Below are positions 15,201 to 21,906 of a DNA stretch of 24,253 nucleotides, in pieces (the first letter of the stretch is position 1; every line of letters starts with the position of its first letter). Under the pieces are notes generated by a model. It was not told the origin of the DNA. It did not search any database and saw only the letters and a list, made by a program, of their open reading frames with translations. The stretch is taken from the NCBI GenBank assembly GCA_000961805.1, contig LADV01000013.1, positions 1 to 24,253 of the forward strand. The letters run 5' to 3'. The position numbers were made by a program, and so were the translations under genes. Source of the DNA: Peptococcaceae bacterium BRH_c23 (GTDB lineage Bacteria > Bacillota_B > Desulfitobacteriia > Desulfitobacteriales > Desulfitobacteriaceae).

Positions 15201-15704
15201 TTATACCAGAGGTGCTTCCATTCCATATTGACCCCAATCCTCTCTCGCTGGCCCGTATATCCCAGGGACTTTGAGGCCGGCTTGTCTCATCAGTACGGTC
15301 ATTTGCCCTCGATGATGAATTTGATGATTAATGAGGACATTTAAGGTGGTGCCTATAGTCCATAATTCCCCATACATATCCCGTTCCTCCAAAAGAGTCT
15401 GATCAGTCCACTGACCTTTAATGGCTGTTACTATTGTAGTGCTTACCTCTTTGTAATAATTGGCGATTTCTTGAGCCGTGTCCGGAACGGGAGCTTCCTC
15501 ACCGAGACCTTTAAATACTAACCCTGTTTTTTCCATCATCTCGGGGATTGATGTTACGATATGCCAAGCGAGCCTCCCAAGAGTACGATCCTGCACTGTA
15601 ACGGTTTGACTAAGTGAAGAGTCTGTTAAAGCATTGAGTACTCGCTGGGTCGATTCCGCTTCCTTCTCCCAAGTCTCCAAAAAAGCAGTTAATGTTAAAA
15701 ACAT
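15201..15704 (-). CDS. DinB-family (YfiT-like) putative metal-dependent enzyme
   Basis: A four-helix-bundle protein of 167 residues. The three metal-binding His of the family are visible: H48 (LAWHI), H127 and H131 (NHQIHHRGQM). Members include damage-inducible proteins and bacillithiol/mycothiol-dependent transferases; the substrate here is unknown. The ATG at 15704 follows GAGGGGG, so the longer frame to 15737 is not used. The conserved GELWT block before the second His pair fits the family. Own promoter and terminator; no operon partner. Confidence 0.85.
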   Translation of the reverse strand: MFLTLTAFLETWEKEAESTQRVLNALTDSSLSQTVTVQDRTLGRLAWHIVTSIPEMMEKTGLVFKGLGEEAPVPDTAQEIANYYKEVSTTIVTAIKGQWTDQTLLEERDMYGELWTIGTTLNVLINHQIHHRGQMTVLMRQAGLKVPGIYGPAREDWGQYGMEAPLV

Positions 15705-15736
15705 ATTAAAGTCCCCCTCGCACACTAATTTACCCA

Positions 15737-15765
15737 ATATTACCAGTTATCCTAATGCAGGTCAA
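15737..15765 (-). promoter_or_regulatory. Sigma-A-like promoter of the DinB-family gene
   Basis: -35 TTGACC (15760-15765), 17-bp spacer ending TGG, -10 TAATAT (15737-15742) on the minus strand, about 26 bp before the expected leader and start. Confidence 0.65.
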
Positions 15766-15832
15766 TCATCTTCTGCCTTTCGAATCGAAAGCTATCTCTC
15801 ATAGATTCTGTTTTCTTTTTAACTCGTAACAA

Positions 15833-15863
15833 GAAAAAGGTGGCCTTTAAAAAAAACCACCTT
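15833..15863 (-). terminator. Terminator at the end of the malyl-CoA/malic enzyme block
   Basis: On the minus strand AAGGTGG and CCACCTT pair around a T-rich loop, followed by TTTC. It lies 15 bp beyond the malic enzyme stop. Confidence 0.82.
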
Positions 15864-15878
15864 CCATTAAGCACAATT

Positions 15879-17135
15879 CTATTTATATTGGTTAGCCAAT
15901 CTCTTTTTAAGATTTTCAGCTACCCATGCTGGATCAATCGGGTTTCTAGCAATTCCACTGTCGATAGCAGCTTTTGCTGTAGCGGCAGCAACCGCTGGGG
16001 CTACTTCCGGGTTCAAAGTGTAAGGCATGATAAAGTTAGCATTAAGTTCTTCAGCGGAGACACAAGCAGCAATTGCTTTGGCAGCTGCAATCTTCATTGC
16101 ATCATTGATGTCAGTCGCTCTAACGTCAATAGCACCCCTGAACATACCAGGGAAGGCTAATACGTTGTTCACTTGGTTAATAACATCTGAACGACCAGTA
16201 GAAATGACAGCAGCGCCAGCTTCAATAGCTCGTTCAATAGGCCAAATTTCCGGGATTGGGTTCGCTTGACAGAAACAAATGGGATCTTTAGCCATAGATT
16301 TAATCATATCTTCGGTCAGAACGTTTGCTGCAGATACACCAATGAAGACATCTGCACCTACAAGTGCTCCAGCTAGATCACCGCTGAATTTCTCAGGGTT
16401 AGTTGCTGCGGCGATTTGTTCTTTCCAGGGGTTCATACCCACTGTACGACCTTCATAAATGGCACCTTTGGTATCACACATAATCACGTTTTTAAGACCA
16501 ACGCTCATCAAGAGCTTAATGATGGCGATTCCAGCTGCACCTGCCCCATTAGCAACAACTTTGACGTCTTCGATTTTCTTTCCGACGACTTTGAGCGCAT
16601 TATAAAGTCCAGCCAAGGTAACGACTGCAGTTCCATGTTGATCATCATGGAAAATAGGTCCTTTAAAGATCCCTCTGGCTTTGAGTTTTTCCTCGATTTG
16701 AAAGCACTCCGGGGCTTTAATATCTTCTAAGTTAACTCCACCAAAGGTAGGAGCTGTTAATTCAACGATTTCCACAATTTTATCGACATCGCGGGTATTG
16801 ACCGCAAGTGGAAAGGCATCGACATCGCCAAAGGCTTTAAAGAGAAGGGCTTTACCTTCCATAACAGGCATAGAGGCAGCAGGTCCAAGATTTCCAAGTC
16901 CAAGAATAGCAGACCCGTCGGTCACAATGCTAACAAAATTGGCATGGTTGGTATAAATGTCGAGATTGGCGGGGTCTTTTGCAATCTCCAAGACTGGTTC
17001 TGCAACTCCAGGAGAATAAGCAAGCGTTAGATCATCTCTGTCTTGTGTCGGACATGTCACTCTAACTTCGAGTTTACCAGGTTTCACTGTATGAAATGCT
17101 AAGGCCTCTTCGCGAAGATTCTTAATGCGCGACAT
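15879..17135 (-). CDS. maeB: Malic enzyme (NAD(P)-dependent, decarboxylating)
   Basis: Converts malate to pyruvate and CO2 with reduction of NAD(P). The 418-residue protein is the short, single-domain bacterial form without the phosphotransacetylase extension. Visible: SIVTDGSAILGLGNLGP, the catalytic Lys region MEGKALLFK, metal ligands in NLEDIKAPECF and IFHDDQHGTA, and a Rossmann loop NGAGAAGIAI. I take the ATG at 17135, with GAGAGGAAG at proper spacing, over the ATG six bases upstream. It follows the CitE-like gene after about 155 bp holding a hairpin; it may be read through from the operon or have a weak promoter of its own. In context it drains malate made from glyoxylate toward pyruvate. 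Cofactor choice is not certain. Confidence 0.93.
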   Translation of the reverse strand: MSRIKNLREEALAFHTVKPGKLEVRVTCPTQDRDDLTLAYSPGVAEPVLEIAKDPANLDIYTNHANFVSIVTDGSAILGLGNLGPAASMPVMEGKALLFKAFGDVDAFPLAVNTRDVDKIVEIVELTAPTFGGVNLEDIKAPECFQIEEKLKARGIFKGPIFHDDQHGTAVVTLAGLYNALKVVGKKIEDVKVVANGAGAAGIAIIKLLMSVGLKNVIMCDTKGAIYEGRTVGMNPWKEQIAAATNPEKFSGDLAGALVGADVFIGVSAANVLTEDMIKSMAKDPICFCQANPIPEIWPIERAIEAGAAVISTGRSDVINQVNNVLAFPGMFRGAIDVRATDINDAMKIAAAKAIAACVSAEELNANFIMPYTLNPEVAPAVAAATAKAAIDSGIARNPIDPAWVAENLKKRLANQYK

Positions 17136-17240
17136 ATGCATCTTCCTCTCACTATCTTTTTAAGTCTAAATGAGGTGACAATCTTTTAGGATGGATAAAG
17201 AGAACCATAAGTTATACTTTCTGATAGTTCAAGTAAGAAA

Positions 17241-17276
17241 TTGTTTGGTCACCTCCTTGAAAAGGTAACCAAACAA
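17241..17276 (-). terminator. Hairpin between the CitE-like and malic enzyme genes
   Basis: Arms TTGTTTGGTCACC (17241-17253) and GGTAACCAAACAA (17264-17276) form a 13-bp stem with one wobble. The T tract after it is weak (ATTTCTT), so it may be a partial terminator or a processing hairpin that sets the level of malic enzyme relative to the upstream genes. Confidence 0.6.
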
Positions 17277-17289
17277 TCAAACGATCATC

Positions 17290-18174
17290 TTACTTAGCGT
17301 TTTTTGCATCAATCTCAGCTTGAGCAGCTATGATATCTAAAGCATTAAGGTATACAGGGGTATCAACCATTTTGCCATTGAAAGAAACGGATGCTTTACC
17401 CTTAGCAATTCCTTCTTCTTCGAAGACTTTCACAACACCGCCAGCCCACTCAACATCGGCAGGATCAGGAGAGTACATACGATTAGAGGGTTCGATTTGT
17501 CCTGGGTGAATGATCATGCGACCTTCATAACCCATTTGACGTCCTTCAGCTACGTTTTTCTCAAAAGCTTCAATGTTCTTGAAGTCAACGAAAGGAGCAT
17601 CGATGGCTACGATTCTGGCAGCACGGCAAGCTACAGCCACATGCGCACGTCCATATTGTTGTTCTACACCTTCATTGGTTAATTTCACGCGCATGTCACG
17701 GCAATAGTCTACAGCACCGAAAATAGCGTTGACGTTTCGTTTACTAGCTAAGCAGCACTCTGCGGCATTGATAATCCCTTTGGCAGTTTCCAGCAACATG
17801 GAGATTTTAACGGTCCCTACTTCAATACCACGACGGCGCTCTAGTTCTTCAAGTTTCCAGTCAAGACGCTGTACGTCAGCGGCGCATCCGGTTTTAGCTA
17901 AGGTTACTCCATTAAGGCCTTCATAGACAATAGCTTCCAGATCATCGTTCGTTAATTCAGTTTCCCAGTTATTAATACGAACATATACTTCTGCACCGCC
18001 AGTGCCTGCATACTTGAGGTTTTCGCGAACGATTTGACGAGCAACTTCTTTCTCAGCTGGTGGAACGGAATCCTCGAGGTCAAGCGTAATAATGTCAGCC
18101 GTAAACTCAGGAGCCTTTGCCACCATTTTAGGATTGTTGCCAGGAATATACATTACAGATCTCATGATTGTCAT
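17290..18174 (-). CDS. HpcH/HpaI CitE-like CoA-ester lyase, probable malyl-CoA lyase
   Basis: A TIM-barrel enzyme of 294 residues in the CitE/Mcl family. Key parts: LDLEDSVPPAEK (31-42), R66 (VYVRINNW), the Mg ligands E129 (LLETAKGI) and D156 (FGAVDYCRDM), and GRMIIHPGQIEPSNRMY near the end. The family includes citrate lyase beta chain, malyl-CoA lyase and citramalyl-CoA lyase. There are no citrate lyase alpha, gamma or citX genes nearby. The flanking CoA ligase and malic enzyme argue for malyl-CoA: acetyl-CoA plus glyoxylate giving malyl-CoA. The ATG at 18174 has AGGGGGA upstream, 75 bp after the ligase alpha gene. The substrate is inferred from context. Confidence 0.85.
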   Translation of the reverse strand: MTIMRSVMYIPGNNPKMVAKAPEFTADIITLDLEDSVPPAEKEVARQIVRENLKYAGTGGAEVYVRINNWETELTNDDLEAIVYEGLNGVTLAKTGCAADVQRLDWKLEELERRRGIEVGTVKISMLLETAKGIINAAECCLASKRNVNAIFGAVDYCRDMRVKLTNEGVEQQYGRAHVAVACRAARIVAIDAPFVDFKNIEAFEKNVAEGRQMGYEGRMIIHPGQIEPSNRMYSPDPADVEWAGGVVKVFEEEGIAKGKASVSFNGKMVDTPVYLNALDIIAAQAEIDAKNAK

Positions 18175-18248
18175 TAGTATTCCCCCTATAATTTTATTTT
18201 TGGCTTTATTTCTAAGGTTTTAAACCCTAGGGATATCATAATTCGCAC

Positions 18249-19145
18249 TTAGTCTTTGATTTTCTCTTTTAAGATAATTGGAATATCGGTTGGGGTCTCA
18301 GCTACAAATCCTCCAGCCTGAGTCACTGCTTCCATCTTACTTTTAGCAGATCCACGACCACGCTCGACAATATTCGAGGCATGGGAGAATCGCATACCAG
18401 CAGGTGCCCATGCTCCTGCCACATAGATTACGAAAGGCTTCGTAAATTGACCAGCAGCAATAACCTCAGCACACTCTTCTTCTTGAGTTCCGCCGATTTC
18501 GGCATAGACCGCTACGCCTTTAGTTTCCGGGTCAGCTTCAAATAACGGTAATAGGTCCGCCATAGACGTTCCAAGGACTGGTTCTGTTCCGGTATGAATT
18601 ACGGTACTTACCCCAAATCCCCCTTCTCTGAGCAACCAAGGAATGGTTCCTGACTGACCGCCGCTGCGAGAGAATACCCCAACGCTTCCTCTTTGGAAGA
18701 ATTTATTGGCCCATTCTTTGTTCCCACCGAGCCAGCCTACAACAGCCTCACCTGGAGTAATAATCCCGATCGACCCTGGTCCAAGAAGTCTTGACCCCTT
18801 AGATTTGGCATAGGCAATCATTTCCATGATATCGTGGATCGGAGTGCCTTCAACACAAGGAATAATATTCTTAACCCCTGCATCAACTGCTTCGTATACC
18901 GCTGTTTTTAAAGCTCGGCCAGGTACGAAGATGACGCTAAAGTCGATTTCGCCTTGCTCACGGACAATCTCTTTTACGGTGTTGAAAACGGGAACTTCAT
19001 GAACCTGTTCTCCAGCTTTTCCCGGGCTGGTTCCACCGATCACTTTAGTACCGTATTCTTTCATGTATTTTGTCCGTACGGATCCTTCACGTCCCGTTAT
19101 CCCTTGGACGATGACCTTGGTATTCTTATTGATCAAAATGCCCAT
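18249..19145 (-). CDS. sucD: Acyl-CoA ligase alpha subunit, probable malate-CoA ligase
   Basis: The alpha subunit carries CoA binding (GITGREGSVRTKYM, 15-28) and the phospho-histidine. Residues 254-260 SHASNIV correspond to the GHAGAI block of SucD, so H255 is the likely phosphorylated His. Two blocks differ from ordinary succinyl-CoA synthetase: GPGSIGIITPGE where GPN-C-PGIITPGE is usual, and SHASNIVERGRG in place of GHAGAIVSGG. It may therefore act on malate rather than succinate. Run toward malate it would make ATP from malyl-CoA. The 298-residue length fits. The ATG at 19145 has GAGGGAT upstream. Unusually, a small Fe-S-like gene separates it from the beta subunit. General family certain, substrate inferred. 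Confidence 0.87.
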   Translation of the reverse strand: MGILINKNTKVIVQGITGREGSVRTKYMKEYGTKVIGGTSPGKAGEQVHEVPVFNTVKEIVREQGEIDFSVIFVPGRALKTAVYEAVDAGVKNIIPCVEGTPIHDIMEMIAYAKSKGSRLLGPGSIGIITPGEAVVGWLGGNKEWANKFFQRGSVGVFSRSGGQSGTIPWLLREGGFGVSTVIHTGTEPVLGTSMADLLPLFEADPETKGVAVYAEIGGTQEEECAEVIAAGQFTKPFVIYVAGAWAPAGMRFSHASNIVERGRGSAKSKMEAVTQAGGFVAETPTDIPIILKEKIKD

Positions 19146-19221
19146 CTTTATCCCTCATTTAACATTTTGCTACGTTTTGTATCTACCTTACACTTGGACT
19201 ATGGCTAATTTTTCGTTGATG

Positions 19222-19509
19222 CTATTGACGCTTTTGAAGGTACTCATCCAAACCTTTAACAGGAATCTCAATGGTTATGGCGTTGTTACCTTTGGTCTTA
19301 CAAGCGAGTTCACATGCTAAACACTCAGTTCCGAGACGCAAAACTTCTTCCGCATCGCGATGTGCAACTGAAGCTCTACCTTGGTCGTCAATCCCAAGCA
19401 AACCTCTAGCGTACTTCTTGCACGCGTCGGCACATGCCTTTGTCTCGCATGTATCACACTTGCTGGTATCGATTTTGACCGTCAGAGTTTTTTCTGCGAA
19501 TTCCAGCAT
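19222..19509 (-). CDS. Ferredoxin-like small Fe-S protein, 7 cysteines
   Basis: A 95-residue protein with C18-x2-C21-x4-C26-x3-C30 and, after a 32-residue spacer, C63-x2-C66-x3-C70. This resembles a two-cluster ferredoxin in which one of eight Cys is missing, so one [4Fe-4S] cluster plus a second incomplete or [3Fe-4S] site is possible. The tail KTKGNNAITIEIPVKGLDEY fits a small FixX-like fold loosely. The ATG at 19509 lies 9 bp after the beta-subunit stop and has AGGGG upstream, so it is tightly coupled to the ligase. It may carry electrons for the glycolate/glyoxylate pathway or be a regulatory or structural subunit of the ligase. I know no standard role for such a protein inside a CoA-ligase gene pair. 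Confidence 0.8.
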   Translation of the reverse strand: MLEFAEKTLTVKIDTSKCDTCETKACADACKKYARGLLGIDDQGRASVAHRDAEEVLRLGTECLACELACKTKGNNAITIEIPVKGLDEYLQKRQ

Positions 19510-19518
19510 AGGTTTCCC

Positions 19519-20796
19519 CTACTTTCCTTGAGATTCTTTCTCAGCTCTGTATTCTTTACTAAGAGCTAAGAGTCTTTGTCCAATGAACTTAGTATCAGTT
19601 ACATACTCTTTGCCATAAATCTCGATTCTCTTGCCTGGCCCATCAGGAGTCATTAGATCCGCAAGGCCATTTCTGAGAATTTCCAAAGATTCATCTTCCC
19701 TGTTACCACAAAGCAAGAGGACACAAGGTAATCCAGACTTCTGAGTCGGGAGTACTTCCCTAAGTACCTTGACGATAGCATGGGCATGATGCCACTGCTC
19801 CTGATTTGCCATCATAAATCCGCCGAGCAGATAGCCGTCTATGTTTGGCTGGGAAAGAACACACTTTGCTACTCGATAAATCTTTGAACCGACGGGGTTA
19901 CCACTTGTGTCAGCATAGTTAGCAGGCTTAAGACCCACTTGGTTTAGGGCGTCAAGTCCCATCATCGCTGAACCGCCACCAATAGGATGATAACCAATGT
20001 AGCCTGGGCTTACTTCATCATAGCCCATATTCATGAGGAACCCTGTACCACGAGCATCGGTTTCCTCGATACTCCAACCGATGAGATCCAATTCTGTAGG
20101 AGCTCCTGGAAGGTCTCTAGCAATAGAGATTCCGAATTCCGGATGGCGACCCACGGAACTATTGTCAATTTCCATTTTACAATCTGCACAAACTAAATTA
20201 CCGCTGCCCGTCATGATGAAGGGATTAATCTCTAAGGTTTGACAATCGTATTTTTTGTAAGCCTGTGAAAGCTTCGATAGGAAACTAGCAAACTTGCTAA
20301 GGTCTTGAGCCGGGATTCCAGCTCGAGCACACACATCAACTGCGTCATAAATTTGTAAACCATTAATAGGATCGATGTTAACTTTAAAAAGCAACTCTTC
20401 CGGGACACTTTCGATGTCCATTCCGCCCTCAGTGCTAAACATGAGCATTGGAGAACGTGCTTCTCTCGCTCCGTTAACGACAAATGAACAATAATACTCT
20501 TTTTTAATGTCCAGTTTTTCCTCGACAAGAACCTGGTTTACGGGAACTCCCATGACGTTTTTAGCGAAAATTTCGGCTGCAGCAGCTGCTGCTTCTTCAG
20601 GAGTGTTAACCAGTTTAACAATTCCTGCCTTGCCACGCCCCCCGGCTTGAACCTGACCTTTGACGGCTACGGCCTTGCCAATCTCCTCAGCAATCGTTTT
20701 GGCTTCTTCATGGGTAGAAGCTACGCGGCCTTGTGGCACTGGTAGTCCCGCTTTTCTAAGCCATTCTTTTCCCTGGTACTCTAGAAATTTTGCCAT
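19519..20796 (-). CDS. sucC: Acyl-CoA ligase beta subunit (ATP-grasp), probable malate-CoA ligase
   Basis: The beta subunit binds nucleotide and the organic acid. Visible are the ATP-grasp loop VQAGGRGKAGIVK (49-61), metal ligands around LEINPF (188-193) and ADCKMEID (204-211), and the C-terminal CoA-ligase domain with PANYADTSGNPVGSKIY. At 425 residues it is longer than typical SucC (about 390), mostly in the C-terminal part (around LLGGFMMANQEQWHHAH). With the alpha subunit it would convert malyl-CoA, ADP and phosphate to malate, CoA and ATP, or the reverse. The ATG at 20796 has TGGAAGTGAT upstream. It is the first gene of the operon, behind a leader of about 290 nt. Confidence 0.87.
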   Translation of the reverse strand: MAKFLEYQGKEWLRKAGLPVPQGRVASTHEEAKTIAEEIGKAVAVKGQVQAGGRGKAGIVKLVNTPEEAAAAAAEIFAKNVMGVPVNQVLVEEKLDIKKEYYCSFVVNGAREARSPMLMFSTEGGMDIESVPEELLFKVNIDPINGLQIYDAVDVCARAGIPAQDLSKFASFLSKLSQAYKKYDCQTLEINPFIMTGSGNLVCADCKMEIDNSSVGRHPEFGISIARDLPGAPTELDLIGWSIEETDARGTGFLMNMGYDEVSPGYIGYHPIGGGSAMMGLDALNQVGLKPANYADTSGNPVGSKIYRVAKCVLSQPNIDGYLLGGFMMANQEQWHHAHAIVKVLREVLPTQKSGLPCVLLLCGNREDESLEILRNGLADLMTPDGPGKRIEIYGKEYVTDTKFIGQRLLALSKEYRAEKESQGK

Positions 20797-21052
20797 TTCG
20801 TTATCACTTCCATAATGAAATTTTCTGCAACTATTTAGGTCGCTTTAGGGTCATCCATCATTGTAACTTTGGTGTTTTTTAGAAGGTAAACTCTTCCTTC
20901 CTTTTTCGATACTTAGCTAATTCAGTCAAACTCACTGTGCTAAATTACCAAATATCAAGTAAAAAGAGAATTTTCCCTCCCTTCTTCACAGCTTTTACAC
21001 TGAGCTTAGTAGGATTTTTTTGAGATACGGAAACTAAATTCACTTTTTCTTC
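20797..21052 (-). other. Long leader of the ligase operon
   Basis: Together with the operator and promoter this fills the 444-bp gap between sucC and the cupin gene. From the predicted start near 21087 to the sucC ATG the leader is about 290 nt. I see AT-rich sequence and a very short frame (MMDDPKAT, about 20854-20880) without a ribosome-binding site. I recognise no riboswitch fold or terminator/antiterminator. Confidence 0.35.
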
Positions 21053-21078
21053 GTTTCATTATGTGAAACTCAGTTTCA
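21053..21078. promoter_or_regulatory. Probable operator: three alternating GTTTCA/TGAAAC half-sites
   Basis: GTTTCA (21053-21058), TGAAAC (21064-21069) and GTTTCA (21073-21078) with spacers of 5 and 3 bp make two overlapping palindromes. They lie roughly 9-34 bp downstream of the predicted start, a road-block position for a repressor. The half-site type recalls IclR/KdgR-like or LacI-like operators, but the regulator is not in the window. Confidence 0.65.
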
Positions 21079-21093
21079 TTTTGCTATAAGACT

Positions 21094-21122
21094 ATTATCC
21101 ATCTATTTGTCTCAATAGTCAA
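21094..21122 (-). promoter_or_regulatory. Sigma-A-like promoter of the malyl-CoA ligase operon
   Basis: -35 TTGACT (21117-21122), 17-bp spacer, -10 GATAAT (21094-21099) on the minus strand. Each hexamer has one mismatch to consensus. It is placed directly upstream of the three half-sites. Confidence 0.75.
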
Positions 21123-21240
21123 CAGAATAATTAGTCGATTTTTCAAAACATTTTTATCTGCAATTAACCACATTAATACTCCCCCTGCCAATAGTCACTC
21201 TCGACGTCCAAGGGGGCAAAGGCATTAATCTTACACCTAC

Positions 21241-21588
21241 TTACAATTTTACAGTCTCTACAGGAACTGGACCGGCTATACCAATAAACACAAAGCGATC
21301 GTTCCCTGTATTGCGCATACCGTGTGTTTGTCCGGCTTTGGCAAGAATAGCCATACCTTTTTGGATTTCTACCACTTGTCCTTCTCCAGCAAAATATTGG
21401 CCCGACTCTCCCTCAAGACAAATCCACACATCATCCGCATTGGGGTGTTGATGAAGGAATACTTCTTGTCCCGGTTCTAAACACCACATGGCTCCCAGGG
21501 TTTTATCGGACTGATAAACCATCACTTTTTGTGGAGCATTCGCATCAAATTGAGCCAATTCTCCCAGCTTAAACACTCTGTCTTCCAA
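21241..21588 (-). CDS. Small single-domain cupin protein
   Basis: A beta-barrel cupin of about 115 residues. The metal-binding His are in the first motif (H46 and H48, FLHQHPNADDVWICLEGE) and the second motif (H89, AGQTHGMRNTG). I take the TTG at 21588 as start because AGGAGGGG sits 4 bp before it; the frame also opens at an ATG at 21612, but that codon lies before this ribosome-binding site. Function unknown: small cupins bind sugars, acids or metals, or act as enzymes such as isomerases. It lies between the glycolate oxidase genes and the malyl-CoA operon, on the same strand, behind a terminator, so a link to glyoxylate metabolism is possible but unproven. Confidence 0.82.
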   Translation of the reverse strand: MEDRVFKLGELAQFDANAPQKVMVYQSDKTLGAMWCLEPGQEVFLHQHPNADDVWICLEGESGQYFAGEGQVVEIQKGMAILAKAGQTHGMRNTGNDRFVFIGIAGPVPVETVKL

Positions 21589-21620
21589 ATTTACCCCTCC
21601 TAAAAAAGTCATAAGGATAG

Positions 21621-21645
21621 GTCTAAAAATTTTGAATTTTTAGAC
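21621..21645. promoter_or_regulatory. AT-rich perfect palindrome before the cupin gene
   Basis: Arms GTCTAAAAATT and AATTTTTAGAC (11 bp each) around TTG, about 33 bp before the cupin start. It may be an operator or an mRNA leader hairpin. The remainder of 21646-21835 shows no gene. Confidence 0.5.
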
Positions 21646-21835
21646 GACCTTTTCTTAGCTTTTATACCCTAAATATCCTTATACTGCTGTAGTTTATCCG
21701 CATTTCCCAAAGTTATTTTAAGTTAAGTTTATCCCTAAAATAACGATGCTTCGAGTGACTAAAGCAGAGCAGAGCAAAACTAAATTGATGGATGTTAGAA
21801 GTTAGACGTTAATCGCGGAGAGTAGCGGCGAATAG

Positions 21836-21873
21836 AGAAACACTGCTCTAGTGTATAAACACCAGAGCAGTGT
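21836..21873 (-). terminator. Terminator after glcD
   Basis: On the minus strand ACACTGCTCTGGTGT pairs with ACACTAGAGCAGTGT (one mismatch in 15) around a 4-nt loop, followed by TTCTCTATTC. The T tract is modest. It lies about 34 bp beyond the glcD stop. Confidence 0.78.
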
Positions 21874-21906
21874 CCATACGCCACTTGGAATGTTCAGATC
21901 TGAACT

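Noticed and set aside
17290..18174. Citrate lyase beta chain (CitE) of a citrate lyase complex
   Set aside because: No citD, citF, citC or citX genes are nearby, while a CoA ligase and malic enzyme are.
20232..20528. 98-codon minus-strand frame
   Set aside because: It is out of frame inside the ligase beta gene with no independent evidence.
20797..21087. Riboswitch in the ligase operon leader
   Set aside because: The leader is long, but I find no recognisable aptamer core and no terminator or sequestering stem near the sucC start.
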